Source: Lignipirellula cremea (GTDB taxonomy: Bacteria > Planctomycetota > Planctomycetia > Pirellulales > Pirellulaceae). Taken from it: 64,000 nt of DNA. Location of the stretch: positions 4,135,001-4,199,000 of the forward strand of contig NZ_CP036433.1 of assembly GCF_007751035.1 (NCBI RefSeq), in the 5' to 3' direction. Position numbers and translations under genes: made by a program. This document shows, piece after piece, positions 16,660 through 26,042 of the stretch. Below the pieces are notes generated by a model. It searched no databases, was not told where the DNA came from, and saw only the letters and a program-made list of their open reading frames with translations. Positions within the stretch are counted from its first letter, which is position 1. The number at the start of each line of letters is the position of its first letter.

Positions 16660-18165
16660 ATGGATCATGCGTTGAAGATTTGCCTGGCGCTGGCTTTTTG
16701 CCTGGCGCCGCATGGGGCGCGTGCGGAAGCGATTCCGGTCGACCAGATTGCCCGGCAAGTTCAGCAGCTGGGTTCGGCCCATTATCGTGAGCGAAAGCAG
16801 GCTCAGGCGGCCCTCATTGCCCTCGGCGACAAAGCGGTGCAGCCTTTGAAGTACGCCCTGCAGAGCGACAATCCCGAAGCCACGTGGCGGGCGATTACCA
16901 TCCTGGAAACGATCGCCCTGCATGGCGAACAGGAGGCCGCCGACGACGCTTTGGCCGTGCTGGAAGCGTATGGCGCCGGTGGCGACCCGGAAGTGACCGC
17001 GACGATCAGGCAGCTGCAGTATCGCCTGGTAGTGCAACGGCATCTCGATGGCAGCCGCCAGCTGGCGGCCCAGGGCGCCCGGTTTGAGCAGGGCCAGAGT
17101 GCAGCGGAAGCGGCCGGTCTGGCAGGAACGTACGACGAAACGGTCCCCCGCGAGTTGCTGTCTTATACCTCCGACGTGACGGAGCCTGTCGACTATCCGT
17201 CTCCCCCGGCGACTGCTTTTTCGGAGTTTGGTGGGAGCAAGGATCTCAAGATTTTTTCCGCCAAAGTCGCCACGGCCCGGCCCGTGCTTGATCCCGACGA
17301 TTCTCCGTTAGCGGTCGAAGTCGAAGAGACGGCTCCCGGAAGCATGGGACTCAGCGGCCGTCCGGCAGGGGCGGCGATGACGCTGCCTGAGCCGAAGCCG
17401 TTGACGGCCACGCTCCTGACGCCTTCGACGGAACCCTTGGAAATTGAATCGCCTGTACGCGCAGACGACACGGTCATTGAAGAAACGGCGGTGGAACGCA
17501 CTACGATCGAGGAAGCGGATAACGACGCCCATTTCCGTGAGGCGACGGACGAAATCCTGGCGTTGATCCAGGTCCAGGATCCCAGCGAACCGATTGCAGG
17601 CAGTTCGGCGTTTGAATTCACCGCGCACGAACCGCCCCACATGATGTATCTGACGGCTGCCTGGCGTGGACGGCCTGTCGACCTGAAGTTGCTGTCGCAG
17701 ATGGCGCTGCTGACCGAGATCCAGGTGCAGAACCGCAAGCTGGGACAGGACGAGCTGCAGCAGCTGGCTGCGGCGCCGGGCCTGGTCCGGCTGATGTTGA
17801 CCAACTGCCAGTGCCCGCTGACGGCGCTTAAGAAAATCAAAACAGACCATCCTCAGCTGGAAGTGAGTGCGTTTGGTCCGGCCGTGCTGGGCGTGTCGGC
17901 CGATTTGAGCGAACCGGTCCGCAGTCCCTTCCAGGTGGGCGTGCTGGCGTCCGGCCATGGAGCCGAAGCGGCAGGCGTCAAAATTGGCGATCAGATCACG
18001 GCCGTCGATGGCGAGCCGATCGCCGATTTCTTCGAACTCACCTTCGCTCTGGCCAGCCGTCGGGTGGGCGAACGGGTCAAGCTCAGCATTGTTCGCGAGG
18101 GCAAGCCGATGAGCCTGACCGCCCAGTTGGGCTCCAGCACGCCGACCTATCTGCCCCCGCGGTAA
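16660..18165 (+). CDS. Secreted PDZ-domain protein with HEAT-like N-terminus
   Basis: A 501-residue protein with a signal peptide (ALKICLALAFCLAPHGARA). Residues about 30-110 look like two helical HEAT-type repeats (RERKQAQAALIALGDKAVQPLKYAL). A long acidic, low-complexity linker follows to about 360. The C-terminal domain at about 415-495 is a PDZ fold (GAEAAGVKIGDQITAVDGEPI and GERVKLSIVREG). No protease catalytic motif is present, so it is probably an adaptor in the periplasm rather than a peptidase. The ATG at 16660 follows GGAGG by 9 bp. Confidence 0.8.
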   Translation: MDHALKICLALAFCLAPHGARAEAIPVDQIARQVQQLGSAHYRERKQAQAALIALGDKAVQPLKYALQSDNPEATWRAITILETIALHGEQEAADDALAVLEAYGAGGDPEVTATIRQLQYRLVVQRHLDGSRQLAAQGARFEQGQSAAEAAGLAGTYDETVPRELLSYTSDVTEPVDYPSPPATAFSEFGGSKDLKIFSAKVATARPVLDPDDSPLAVEVEETAPGSMGLSGRPAGAAMTLPEPKPLTATLLTPSTEPLEIESPVRADDTVIEETAVERTTIEEADNDAHFREATDEILALIQVQDPSEPIAGSSAFEFTAHEPPHMMYLTAAWRGRPVDLKLLSQMALLTEIQVQNRKLGQDELQQLAAAPGLVRLMLTNCQCPLTALKKIKTDHPQLEVSAFGPAVLGVSADLSEPVRSPFQVGVLASGHGAEAAGVKIGDQITAVDGEPIADFFELTFALASRRVGERVKLSIVREGKPMSLTAQLGSSTPTYLPPR

Positions 18166-18292
18166 TCGTGAGGACCATTGTCAGGGGCGCTGCCTTCCGA
18201 GGTCTGGGATCGGCTGTTACTTTTGGCTGAGCCCAGCGGGACGAACGCGGGCCTCTGCCTCCCGCCTCTGCTCCGCGCGGGAAACCGCCTTC

Positions 18293-19585
18293 TTAAAACG
18301 CTGGTAGATGGATCGACACGACCGCGCCGTTGCCGGGGGTGGATTCGATCTCCAGCGATCCGCCCAGTCGTTCCACCACGCTGCGGGCCAGGAACAGTCC
18401 CATGCCCATACCCTGGCCGGTGTCTTTGGTGGTGAAGAACGGCTCGCCTGCGCGGGCCAGTGTTTCGGGCGTCATGCCGCTTCCCTGGTCGCGGGTCTCG
18501 AACAGCCAGTCTTCCCCTTCGGGGACCACGCGCAGTTGCACCGTGGCCTCGGGAGCGGAAGCGTCGAGCGCATTCTGCAGCACGCCGCGGAGCGACTGGG
18601 CCATGCTCTGCAGGGGCAGCTGGATCGGGCGAAGGCGATCTTCGTCCGACACCTGCAGATCGATCAGTCCAGGGCGGCGAAGCCCCGAGAGGACGTCGTC
18701 GAGGAACTCGCCAATGGTCAAATGGGAGACTTCCTCGCCCATCATCTGGCCCGCGTTGCCAGCCATGCGATGCAGGATGTTGCGGCAGTGATCCAGCTCG
18801 CTGCGGATCAACTCCACATCTTCGCGCACCGAGGCCGGAGCGTCGGCGTCGACCAGGTGGCGGGAGAGTTCTTTGGCGACCACGGCGATCGTCGACAGGG
18901 GAGAGGCCAGCTCGTGTCCGGCGCCGGCGGCCAGGGTCGCCAGCGCTTCCAGCCGTTCGCTCCGGGCGCGCTGTTGCTCGGCGATGCGTAGTTCGTTTTC
19001 GCGGCGACGCAGCTCTTTGGTCAGACGGGTGATGAAATAGGTCGTTACGGTCGCGCAACCAAAAAACGCCGCCAGCATTCCCTGTTCCCAGAGCGACATG
19101 TGCTGGCCGTTGGAACGCTGTTCCAGCTCGGGAACCGGGCGATGCACGACCAGGATCATGGCGAAACAGATCACCGCGCCTGCTGTCAGCGACCACGCCC
19201 AAGGGCGCGGCAGCACCACGGCTGCCAGGGCCAGATTGACCAGAAAGAACACGGCGAACGGATTGGTCACGCCGCCGGTAAAGTACAGCAGCATGGTCAG
19301 CGACGCCAGGTCGACGGCCATGACGGCGGCCAGCAACGCAGGGTGCGGCGTTTCCGGTCCCGCGACCACTCCCTGTCGGTGACGCAGCCACCAGGCGAGC
19401 GCCAGGTTGGTGATGGCTGTGAAGCCGACTACGCCCAACAAGGGAGCCAGCGGCAACTGGATCTGATAGGCGCCCAGCGCCAGCAGCACCGTCGCCAGTT
19501 GACCGGCTGCGGCCAGCCAGCGCAGTCGCACCAGCCAGGCGGCGTTGAGGCTAACCGCGGCGTTTCGATTGACATCGGCATGCAT
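18293..19585 (-). CDS. RegB/PrrB-like redox sensor histidine kinase
   Basis: A 430-residue protein with six N-terminal membrane helices (about 16-185). The third/fourth helix region contains GGVTNPF at 104-110, the GGxxNPF heptad known in RegB/PrrB/ActS as the quinone-sensing box. The H-box is AAGAGHELASPLSTI with phospho-acceptor His224. Cys267 (ELDHCRNIL) lies where the redox-active Cys265 of RegB is found. The N-box (QNALDAS) and G-boxes (DQGSGM, GQGMGMGL) complete the ATPase domain. Such kinases tune respiratory and redox genes through a RegA response regulator, which is not in this window. Confidence 0.88.
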   Translation of the reverse strand: MHADVNRNAAVSLNAAWLVRLRWLAAAGQLATVLLALGAYQIQLPLAPLLGVVGFTAITNLALAWWLRHRQGVVAGPETPHPALLAAVMAVDLASLTMLLYFTGGVTNPFAVFFLVNLALAAVVLPRPWAWSLTAGAVICFAMILVVHRPVPELEQRSNGQHMSLWEQGMLAAFFGCATVTTYFITRLTKELRRRENELRIAEQQRARSERLEALATLAAGAGHELASPLSTIAVVAKELSRHLVDADAPASVREDVELIRSELDHCRNILHRMAGNAGQMMGEEVSHLTIGEFLDDVLSGLRRPGLIDLQVSDEDRLRPIQLPLQSMAQSLRGVLQNALDASAPEATVQLRVVPEGEDWLFETRDQGSGMTPETLARAGEPFFTTKDTGQGMGMGLFLARSVVERLGGSLEIESTPGNGAVVSIHLPAF

Positions 19586-19677
19586 CGGGGCGGAGACTTT
19601 CTCCCGGCGTTACGCGAGGGCCGGCGCGCGGCAGAGAGAGAACGGCGCGCTTCGCCTGGGGTCGCAGGACGGAATCG

Positions 19678-21678
19678 TTACCGGGCCGGTTTCTCGCCTG
19701 CCGGTTTGTCCTGGTCGGGCTGGTTGTTGTTTGGATTTTCGGCGGGCGGCTTTTCCTTGCCGGAGGATGCTTCTTTCTCTGCAGCCCCCTCTTCTTCGTC
19801 CTCTTCATAATGGACGGGCGTTTGCTGGGGAACAATGGCCAGGATGGTGTCGCCCGCCTGGGGAGGAGTTTCGTTGTCGGCGGTGATAATCCGCACGGTT
19901 CCGCCTTCGCTGATGACGAACATCAGGACGGGAGCGTCGTTGTACTGCACGCGGTAATCGCTCAGCGTGAACTCTTCGGTCAGTTTAGTGCGTTTGATCA
20001 GGCAGGCCCCGCCAGGGCCCAGCAACTGCGACAGCTTTTCATAGGACATGTTCTTGTCGAACAGCCGACGTCCCTGCAGCTGACGGCCGACCGCTTCCCG
20101 GGCGCCGGCTCCGCCTTCGGCCGGCGGCAACTGATAGACGTTCTGGCGTCCGAAGTGGTGGGTGAAGACGCGCACCGCCAGGACATTGACCGTATCGTTC
20201 GGGGTGAGCGCCATCAGCCGGCCGATGCCGCCCAGTTCCAGCTCTTCGGCTACATGCTCTGACAAAATACTGGCGCATTCGGCTCGCATGCCTTCCATGC
20301 GGGCGGCCGCCACGTGGCGGAAGTTGGTGTCGACAACAAGGACCAGCACGCCGTTGTCGTGGAGGGCTTTGGCGATCGTCCGGGCGGCGGTCCCTGCCCC
20401 GGCGATCAGTACGCCTTGCGGATTGGGATCGGCCAGTCCCAGCAGGCGGGCCACCACGCCGGAAAACAGTCCGTAGACCAGAACCGTGCCAAAAATGACC
20501 AGGAAGGCGACCGCGGCCATTTCTTCCGACTGCTCCACCATGTCGATCGAGGTGAAGTGTTTGGCCGCCTTGATGGCGAAGATCGAAGCGACGGCCGCCG
20601 CCACAATTCCTCGCGGCGCCAGGAACGAAAGGAACACTTTCTCCCGCCAGTTAAGATCGCAACCGATCGTCGACAACGCCACCGAGGCGGGCCGCACGAT
20701 CAGGATCATGGCGGCCACAAACACGGCCCCCGGCCAGCCCAGCTGCCAGACCTGGGCCAACTCCACTCGGGAGCCCAGCACAATAAACAGGCAGGCGATC
20801 AGCAGCACCACCAGGTGCTCTTTGAATTCGGCCACATGCTTGAGCGATACGGTTTTCTGGTTGGCCAGATAAATTCCCAGCACGGTGACCGTGACCAGAC
20901 CCGATTCGTTCTGCAGATGGTTCGACCAGGCGAAGGAAGCCAAAGCAGCCGACAGGACAAAGGCCCCCTGCAGAAAGTCAGGGATCCAGTAGCGGCTAAA
21001 GGCCCATTCGATCAGCACCCCCAGCGCCAGGCCGGCCGAACCGCCGACCAGGATCGTTTTGGTCAGCGCCCAGGCGATGATCGGAGCCGAGGCTCCGCTT
21101 TCGCTGGAGATCGCCTCAAAGACCAGCACGGCCAGCACGGCGCCGACCGGGTCGATCACGATCCCTTCCCATTTGACGATCGAACCAATCCGGCGTTTCG
21201 GCTGGATATGTCGCAGCAGGGGGGCGATGACGGTCGGTCCCGTCACCACCAGGATCGCCCCGATCAGCGTTGCCAGGCGGGCGTCAAAACCCAGCACCCA
21301 CCAGGCGGCGATGGCGGTGAGCACCCAGGAGACGATCGCTCCCAGCGTGCAAAGGCGCAGGACGACCCCGCCGGACTGTTTCAGCTCGCTCAAACGCAGC
21401 GTCAGGCCGCCTTCGAGCATGATGATCGCCACCGACAGGGAAACAATCGGGAACAGGAACAGGTCGGAGTCAATCTCCTGGTGGGGCGACAGCCGCTGAA
21501 ACACGGCGTCGGGCGGCAGAAAAATTCCCAGCACCACCCCGAACGACAACAGCAGCAGAATCGAAGGCAGCCGCAATCGCCAGGCCAGCCATTGGGCCGA
21601 GACGCCTAACAGGGCGACGCCGGCCAGATAGTACAGCAGCAAATGCTCGGAGTGTTCCACGCTTGTTCCAGCCAGCAT
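19678..21678 (-). CDS. CPA1-type cation:proton antiporter with TrkA-N domain
   Basis: A 666-residue inner-membrane protein. About 12 hydrophobic helices span residues 8-400, with the antiporter core including GPTVIAPLLRHI and the SESGASAPI... regulatory-type stretch. A cytosolic RCK/TrkA-N domain follows (about 410-540; Rossmann loop IAGAGTAARTIAKAL), then a TrkA-C-like segment. The last about 50 residues are acidic, then Lys/Pro/Asn-rich. It should exchange Na+ or K+ for H+ with nucleotide gating. The start at 21678 (MLAGTSVEHSEH) is favoured; an in-frame start 36 bp upstream is possible. The stop lies 92 bp before the RegB-like gene start, so the two could be co-transcribed. Confidence 0.87.
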   Translation of the reverse strand: MLAGTSVEHSEHLLLYYLAGVALLGVSAQWLAWRLRLPSILLLLSFGVVLGIFLPPDAVFQRLSPHQEIDSDLFLFPIVSLSVAIIMLEGGLTLRLSELKQSGGVVLRLCTLGAIVSWVLTAIAAWWVLGFDARLATLIGAILVVTGPTVIAPLLRHIQPKRRIGSIVKWEGIVIDPVGAVLAVLVFEAISSESGASAPIIAWALTKTILVGGSAGLALGVLIEWAFSRYWIPDFLQGAFVLSAALASFAWSNHLQNESGLVTVTVLGIYLANQKTVSLKHVAEFKEHLVVLLIACLFIVLGSRVELAQVWQLGWPGAVFVAAMILIVRPASVALSTIGCDLNWREKVFLSFLAPRGIVAAAVASIFAIKAAKHFTSIDMVEQSEEMAAVAFLVIFGTVLVYGLFSGVVARLLGLADPNPQGVLIAGAGTAARTIAKALHDNGVLVLVVDTNFRHVAAARMEGMRAECASILSEHVAEELELGGIGRLMALTPNDTVNVLAVRVFTHHFGRQNVYQLPPAEGGAGAREAVGRQLQGRRLFDKNMSYEKLSQLLGPGGACLIKRTKLTEEFTLSDYRVQYNDAPVLMFVISEGGTVRIITADNETPPQAGDTILAIVPQQTPVHYEEDEEEGAAEKEASSGKEKPPAENPNNNQPDQDKPAGEKPAR

Positions 21679-21850
21679 GCAGGTTCGAGCTGCGGCCAAG
21701 GCGACCGCACGCACTGGGAACCCGATTGTATCGGTTCCGTCCGCCGTTTGAGTAGGGGCCGCCCTGGCATGTTGTCAGGGGAAAGCTGGCGCAGCGGTTG
21801 TGGCCCGCCGTCCTGGCCTGCTGCGGCGTGACCAGAAAGTCGCCCGCCCG

Positions 21851-22069
21851 CTACTCGAACGAATCCTTCACGTAGCCCAGGGCGACCGCCGCCCCGATGG
21901 CGATCACCAGCAATCCCAGCAGCAGATAGACGACCCGGGCGCCGGTTCTGCCCAGCATGCCGGAGAAGAACCGCGCGGTGCGCGAGTCCATGAACCAATC
22001 CCAGTCGAAGTACGCGCCGCACATCGAGAAGACGCCGACTGCCATCAACAACCAGCCCGACAGGTGCAT
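21851..22069 (-). CDS. Small two-helix membrane protein, Imm17-like
   Basis: A 72-residue protein with two membrane helices (about 3-20 and 44-65) separated by an acidic/aromatic loop (FDWDWFMDSR). The pattern of a short first helix, an (N/D)WDWF loop and a second helix resembles the immunity protein 17 family, which is common as an orphan in Planctomycetes; this assignment is from memory of the family. The ATG at 22069 follows CAGGAG by a good distance; a GTG at 22087 would add six residues. No toxin gene is adjacent. It lies between mdh and the antiporter, and a perfect hairpin precedes it. Confidence 0.65.
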   Translation of the reverse strand: MHLSGWLLMAVGVFSMCGAYFDWDWFMDSRTARFFSGMLGRTGARVVYLLLGLLVIAIGAAVALGYVKDSFE

Positions 22070-22085
22070 GGCGTTCGACTCCTGC

Positions 22086-22112
22086 ACGCGTTCCCGCCAG
22101 GCGGGAACGCGT
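22086..22112. repeat. Perfect 13-bp inverted repeat between mdh and the small membrane gene
   Basis: The arms ACGCGTTCCCGCC and GGCGGGAACGCGT are separated by one base. A hairpin this long lies 19 bp after the mdh stop but has no T tract on either strand, so an intrinsic terminator is doubtful. It may attenuate or process an mdh-led transcript. Confidence 0.7.
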
Positions 22113-22131
22113 TGTCATGGGGAAATTGCGA

Positions 22132-23148
<1,017 letters not shown>

Positions 23149-23311
23149 CTACGAATATGACCCTCTGCGTAGGCAAGTCAAGTGGGCGCCTTGCCTCCGT
23201 TTGACCCGCAGGCGGAATGCGGGCCACGCCGCGGGAGCCTCGATTCCTGGCACAGGGAATTGTTCCGGAACCGCCTGCCTGGCAGCCGGATTTCTGGACG
23301 GATGCGAGTGG

Positions 23312-23773
23312 TCAGGTGGCCCGTTGGGAAGCGCCCGGTTTCTTTCCACGGGGAAAATCGCACAGGGGAATGCTCGAAGTCGGCTCGGCCAGCAATTCAG
23401 CCAGCGTAGTCTGGGCAAAGGCTTCTTCAAAGGAAGCCAGTGCGTTATCCAGCCGTTGATGCAGCGGGCACAAATGGACCCCGTGCGCGGCCAGCGCGAG
23501 CGGGCACTTGCGGATCCGCTGCAGCGGTTCGACCGCGTTGACCACCTGCAGCAGCGTCAAGGCGTCCGGCGCCACGGCGAGCGAACTGCCGCCGCCGATG
23601 CCGCGGGTTGACTGCACAATGCCGGCCCTGCGCAGCCCCTGGAGCACCTTGGAAAGGTAAGCCGCCGGCACCTTGGTCGCTTTGGCGATCTGGCTGTTGG
23701 TGCGCGCCCTGGGCGCCTGGTCGGCCAGGAATACGACCGCTCGCAGGGCATATTCGACCGTTTGGGAAATCAA
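23312..23773 (-). CDS. Rrf2-family transcriptional regulator
   Basis: A 153-residue regulator. The winged HTH covers residues 1-65 (MISQTVEYALRAVVFLA, VPAAYLSKVLQGLRRAGIV, RGIGGG wing). Potential Fe-S ligands are Cys90 and Cys102 (KCPLAL ... LCPLH) with nearby His100/His105; Cys138 is far away. NsrR/IscR-type members use three cysteines in this region, so the cluster, if any, would have a different ligand set. It is divergent from the protoglobin gene with only 136 bp between, a layout typical of a regulator and its target. A NO- or redox-responsive repressor of the globin is therefore plausible but inferred. Confidence 0.87.
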   Translation of the reverse strand: MISQTVEYALRAVVFLADQAPRARTNSQIAKATKVPAAYLSKVLQGLRRAGIVQSTRGIGGGSSLAVAPDALTLLQVVNAVEPLQRIRKCPLALAAHGVHLCPLHQRLDNALASFEEAFAQTTLAELLAEPTSSIPLCDFPRGKKPGASQRAT

Positions 23774-23840
23774 TCGACTGTCTCCTCGCTAAAGTAGACC
23801 TTGACGTCCAGAATTGCCGCGGTACACTTGGGGGTAAATC

Positions 23841-23854
23841 GGATTTGCATGTCC
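23841..23854. promoter_or_regulatory. Possible Rrf2 operator in the divergent promoter region
   Basis: In the 136-bp gap between the Rrf2 and globin genes, the only AT-rich stretch carries an imperfect dyad GGATTTGCATGTCC (GGA..TGCA..TCC). It lies upstream of both starts and suits an operator serving both genes. Ten of fourteen bases are symmetric, so support is limited. Confidence 0.3.
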
Positions 23855-23909
23855 ATTTTAGCTTTTGTCCGTCGCACAGCCTACCCGCCTTTTGAGCAGG
23901 AGTACTCCC

Positions 23910-24521
23910 ATGAAGCGTATTGACGAACCCCGCCTGGAATCGGACCTTGGCTATCGGTTTGCGTATCTGACCGAGTTCATGGGGTTTTCCGCCCAGGACG
24001 AGCAGACGATACACGACGCGGCCGCCCATCTGGCGCCGGCCGTTCCCGGCCTGGTCGACGCGGTGTACGACAAGCTGTTTTCGTATGACGCAACGAAGCG
24101 GCATTTTGTCGCTCGCCAGTCAGGCTACGAAGGCGAACTGCCTGAGAGTGCCGATGCGCTAAGCCTGGACCACGCCATGATTGAGTTCCGCAAGCAGCAT
24201 CTGGCCCGTTATTTGACCGCTCTGGTCACGCGAAAATACGACGGAAAAATGGTGCTGTACCTCGACACGGTCGGAAAAATCCATACGCCCGATTTTGGCA
24301 GCAAGGAACTGAATGTGCCGCTGGTGCAGATGAACGCCCTGATGGGCTTTGTCGCCGACGCGCTTACCGCCACGATCCTGTCGCTGGGGTTGGAACGCGA
24401 GACCGAAGTGCGAACGGTGCGTGCGTTCAACAAACTACTCTGGCTGCAGAACGACCTGATCAATCGCCATTACCAGGCGCCCGAAGCGATCCAGGACGCC
24501 CTCGCCGGTGCGCAGGCGTAA
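23910..24521 (+). CDS. Protoglobin-like haem protein
   Basis: A 203-residue single-domain globin of the protoglobin/globin-coupled-sensor group. Conserved features are the pre-helical N-terminus with YRFAYLTEFMGFSAQD, the LVDAVYDKLFSYDATKRHF segment, and the proximal haem ligand His125 in VGKIHT, which corresponds to the VGxxH motif of the family. No methyl-accepting, cyclase or PAS domain is attached. It probably binds O2, NO or CO in the cytoplasm; detoxification or sensing cannot be separated. The ATG at 23910 follows GGAG. The divergent Rrf2 gene is the likely regulator. Confidence 0.87.
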   Translation: MKRIDEPRLESDLGYRFAYLTEFMGFSAQDEQTIHDAAAHLAPAVPGLVDAVYDKLFSYDATKRHFVARQSGYEGELPESADALSLDHAMIEFRKQHLARYLTALVTRKYDGKMVLYLDTVGKIHTPDFGSKELNVPLVQMNALMGFVADALTATILSLGLERETEVRTVRAFNKLLWLQNDLINRHYQAPEAIQDALAGAQA

Positions 24522-24550
24522 CCGCCCTGATTCCAGGTCCACCAGGGCGG
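24522..24550. terminator. Hairpin between convergent globin and protease genes
   Basis: Arms CCGCCCTG (24522-24529) and CAGGGCGG (24543-24550) start just after the globin stop and lie 27 bp before the end of the convergent protease gene. There is no T run, so it is at best a weak bidirectional terminator. Confidence 0.4.
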
Positions 24551-24577
24551 ATTCTGGAATCGAATGGCGGCGGGACG

Positions 24578-25762
24578 TTAGTCGCTTTCGCCGAGTTGGA
24601 TCGGGACGTCGAGTTCGCGTCCTTCGCGCACGACGCGGAGGGTGATGATCTGGCCGGGTCGTTTGTTGTCGATCATCGCCATCAGGTCGTCGGCTTCGGT
24701 GACGGCGCGGCCGTCGGCGCCAATGATGCGATCGGCCCAGTTCCGGTCGATGGTGCGTTCTTCAAACAGAAAGGGGCCGCGACGCTTTTGCGTCTTCACC
24801 AGGCGGAAGCCGCGGAGCCCTGCTTTCTCGGCCGGTCCCTCGGGGGCCAGCACCGCCACGACCAGTCCCTGGTCGGTCTGGTACACCTGGGAAATACCGG
24901 TGTAGGCTCGCACGACTCGTCCGTTGGCCAGCAATTGCGGGACCACGCGACCGATGGTGTTGACGGGAATCGCAAAGCCCACGCCAGAGTTCTCGCCGAC
25001 GCGGCTGGCGATGGCGGTATTCATACCGACCAGTTCGCCGCGGCTGTTAATCAGCGGGCCGCCCGAGTTGCCGCGGTTCAGGGCGGCGTCGATCTGAATG
25101 ATCGACTTCATGGTGCGGCCCCCGGTCGAAGGCAGCGACCGGTTCAGGCTGGAGATAATACCGACCGTCATCGTCCTTTCCAGACCAAACGGGTTGCCAA
25201 TCGCGTAAATCTTTTGCCCCACGCGCAACCGGGACGAATCGCCAAAGCGAAGCGGCTTGAGCACCTCAGGCGGCGCCTTGATGAGCAGCACGGCCGTATC
25301 GTTGTGCGGATCCTGGCCGACCAGGGCGGCGTCGTAGTTGTTGCCGTCGAACAGGGTGACGCTGATCTGGCTGGCTCCGGCGATGACGTGGTAGTTCGTC
25401 AAAATGTGACCGGCCGTATCAATCACCGAACCGGACCCAGCGCCTTCGGCCGGCTCCGTCACGCCGAAAAACGTCTCAATCGGGGCCCCTTTGGTGGTGA
25501 TGTTCACCACGCCGCGGTTGGTTGTTTCATAGACCCGAATGTTAACCAGTTCCTCAGGCGTGAATTCCCCCACTTCAGGAATGGGAGCAGGTGGGACGGA
25601 TTTTGCGGGCAGCAGTTGCGGCAGCGAGGCGGTGCGCGGCTGGTTCGCCACGGGGCCCGGAAATTCCTGACCGACTACAGCAGAGGAGAAAGCCAGCGCG
25701 CCCGTTGCCAGGAGGACGCCCAGGAATGCAAGAAGAATCGTTCGAGGGATTGGTTTCTGCAT
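24578..25762 (-). CDS. HtrA/Deg-like periplasmic serine protease
   Basis: A 394-residue S1C-family protease. Residues 1-32 are an N-terminal signal/anchor helix. The trypsin-like domain spans about 75-270 with the triad His125 (LTNYHVIAG), Asp155 (HNDTAVL) and Ser233 (NRGNSGGPL). One C-terminal PDZ domain (about 285-385) carries AEKAGLRGFRLVK and the ADGRAV, DDLMAMI and ITLRVVREGRE blocks. It should degrade or refold misfolded exported proteins. The PDZ has an insertion of basic residues (TQKRRGPFLFEE) not usual in DegP. The ATG at 25762 follows AAAGGG; an upstream open extension to 26290 lacks a signal peptide and is rejected. Confidence 0.9.
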   Translation of the reverse strand: MQKPIPRTILLAFLGVLLATGALAFSSAVVGQEFPGPVANQPRTASLPQLLPAKSVPPAPIPEVGEFTPEELVNIRVYETTNRGVVNITTKGAPIETFFGVTEPAEGAGSGSVIDTAGHILTNYHVIAGASQISVTLFDGNNYDAALVGQDPHNDTAVLLIKAPPEVLKPLRFGDSSRLRVGQKIYAIGNPFGLERTMTVGIISSLNRSLPSTGGRTMKSIIQIDAALNRGNSGGPLINSRGELVGMNTAIASRVGENSGVGFAIPVNTIGRVVPQLLANGRVVRAYTGISQVYQTDQGLVVAVLAPEGPAEKAGLRGFRLVKTQKRRGPFLFEERTIDRNWADRIIGADGRAVTEADDLMAMIDNKRPGQIITLRVVREGRELDVPIQLGESD

Positions 25763-26042
25763 GTCAAACCCTTTGTCTAACGCGAGTACTTGTCTGGCAT
25801 GGAGCGTGGGACGGCAGCGGGCGGCTTCCATGGGGGCGCCGTGGTTAGCCACAGCCTGGGGGTCCCGGGGTGGGTAATGTACGGAAAATGTCGTTCGGGC
25901 CCAAGGTCGTTTGTCGGAGACGGCTCCAACTGGCGAACAGGCCGTTTTGGGTTTACGATGCAAGCTATTCTTATGGCAAGACGCTTCGCCCGGCCCGAGA
26001 GCGGCCGCTGGCGGGGCTATCCCCTCGTAGACCTGTCGAATT

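Noticed and set aside
18147-19391. Alternative minus-strand frame overlapping the RegB-like kinase
   Set aside because: Arg/Pro/Gly-rich composition typical of an off-frame reading; the other frame has all histidine kinase boxes.
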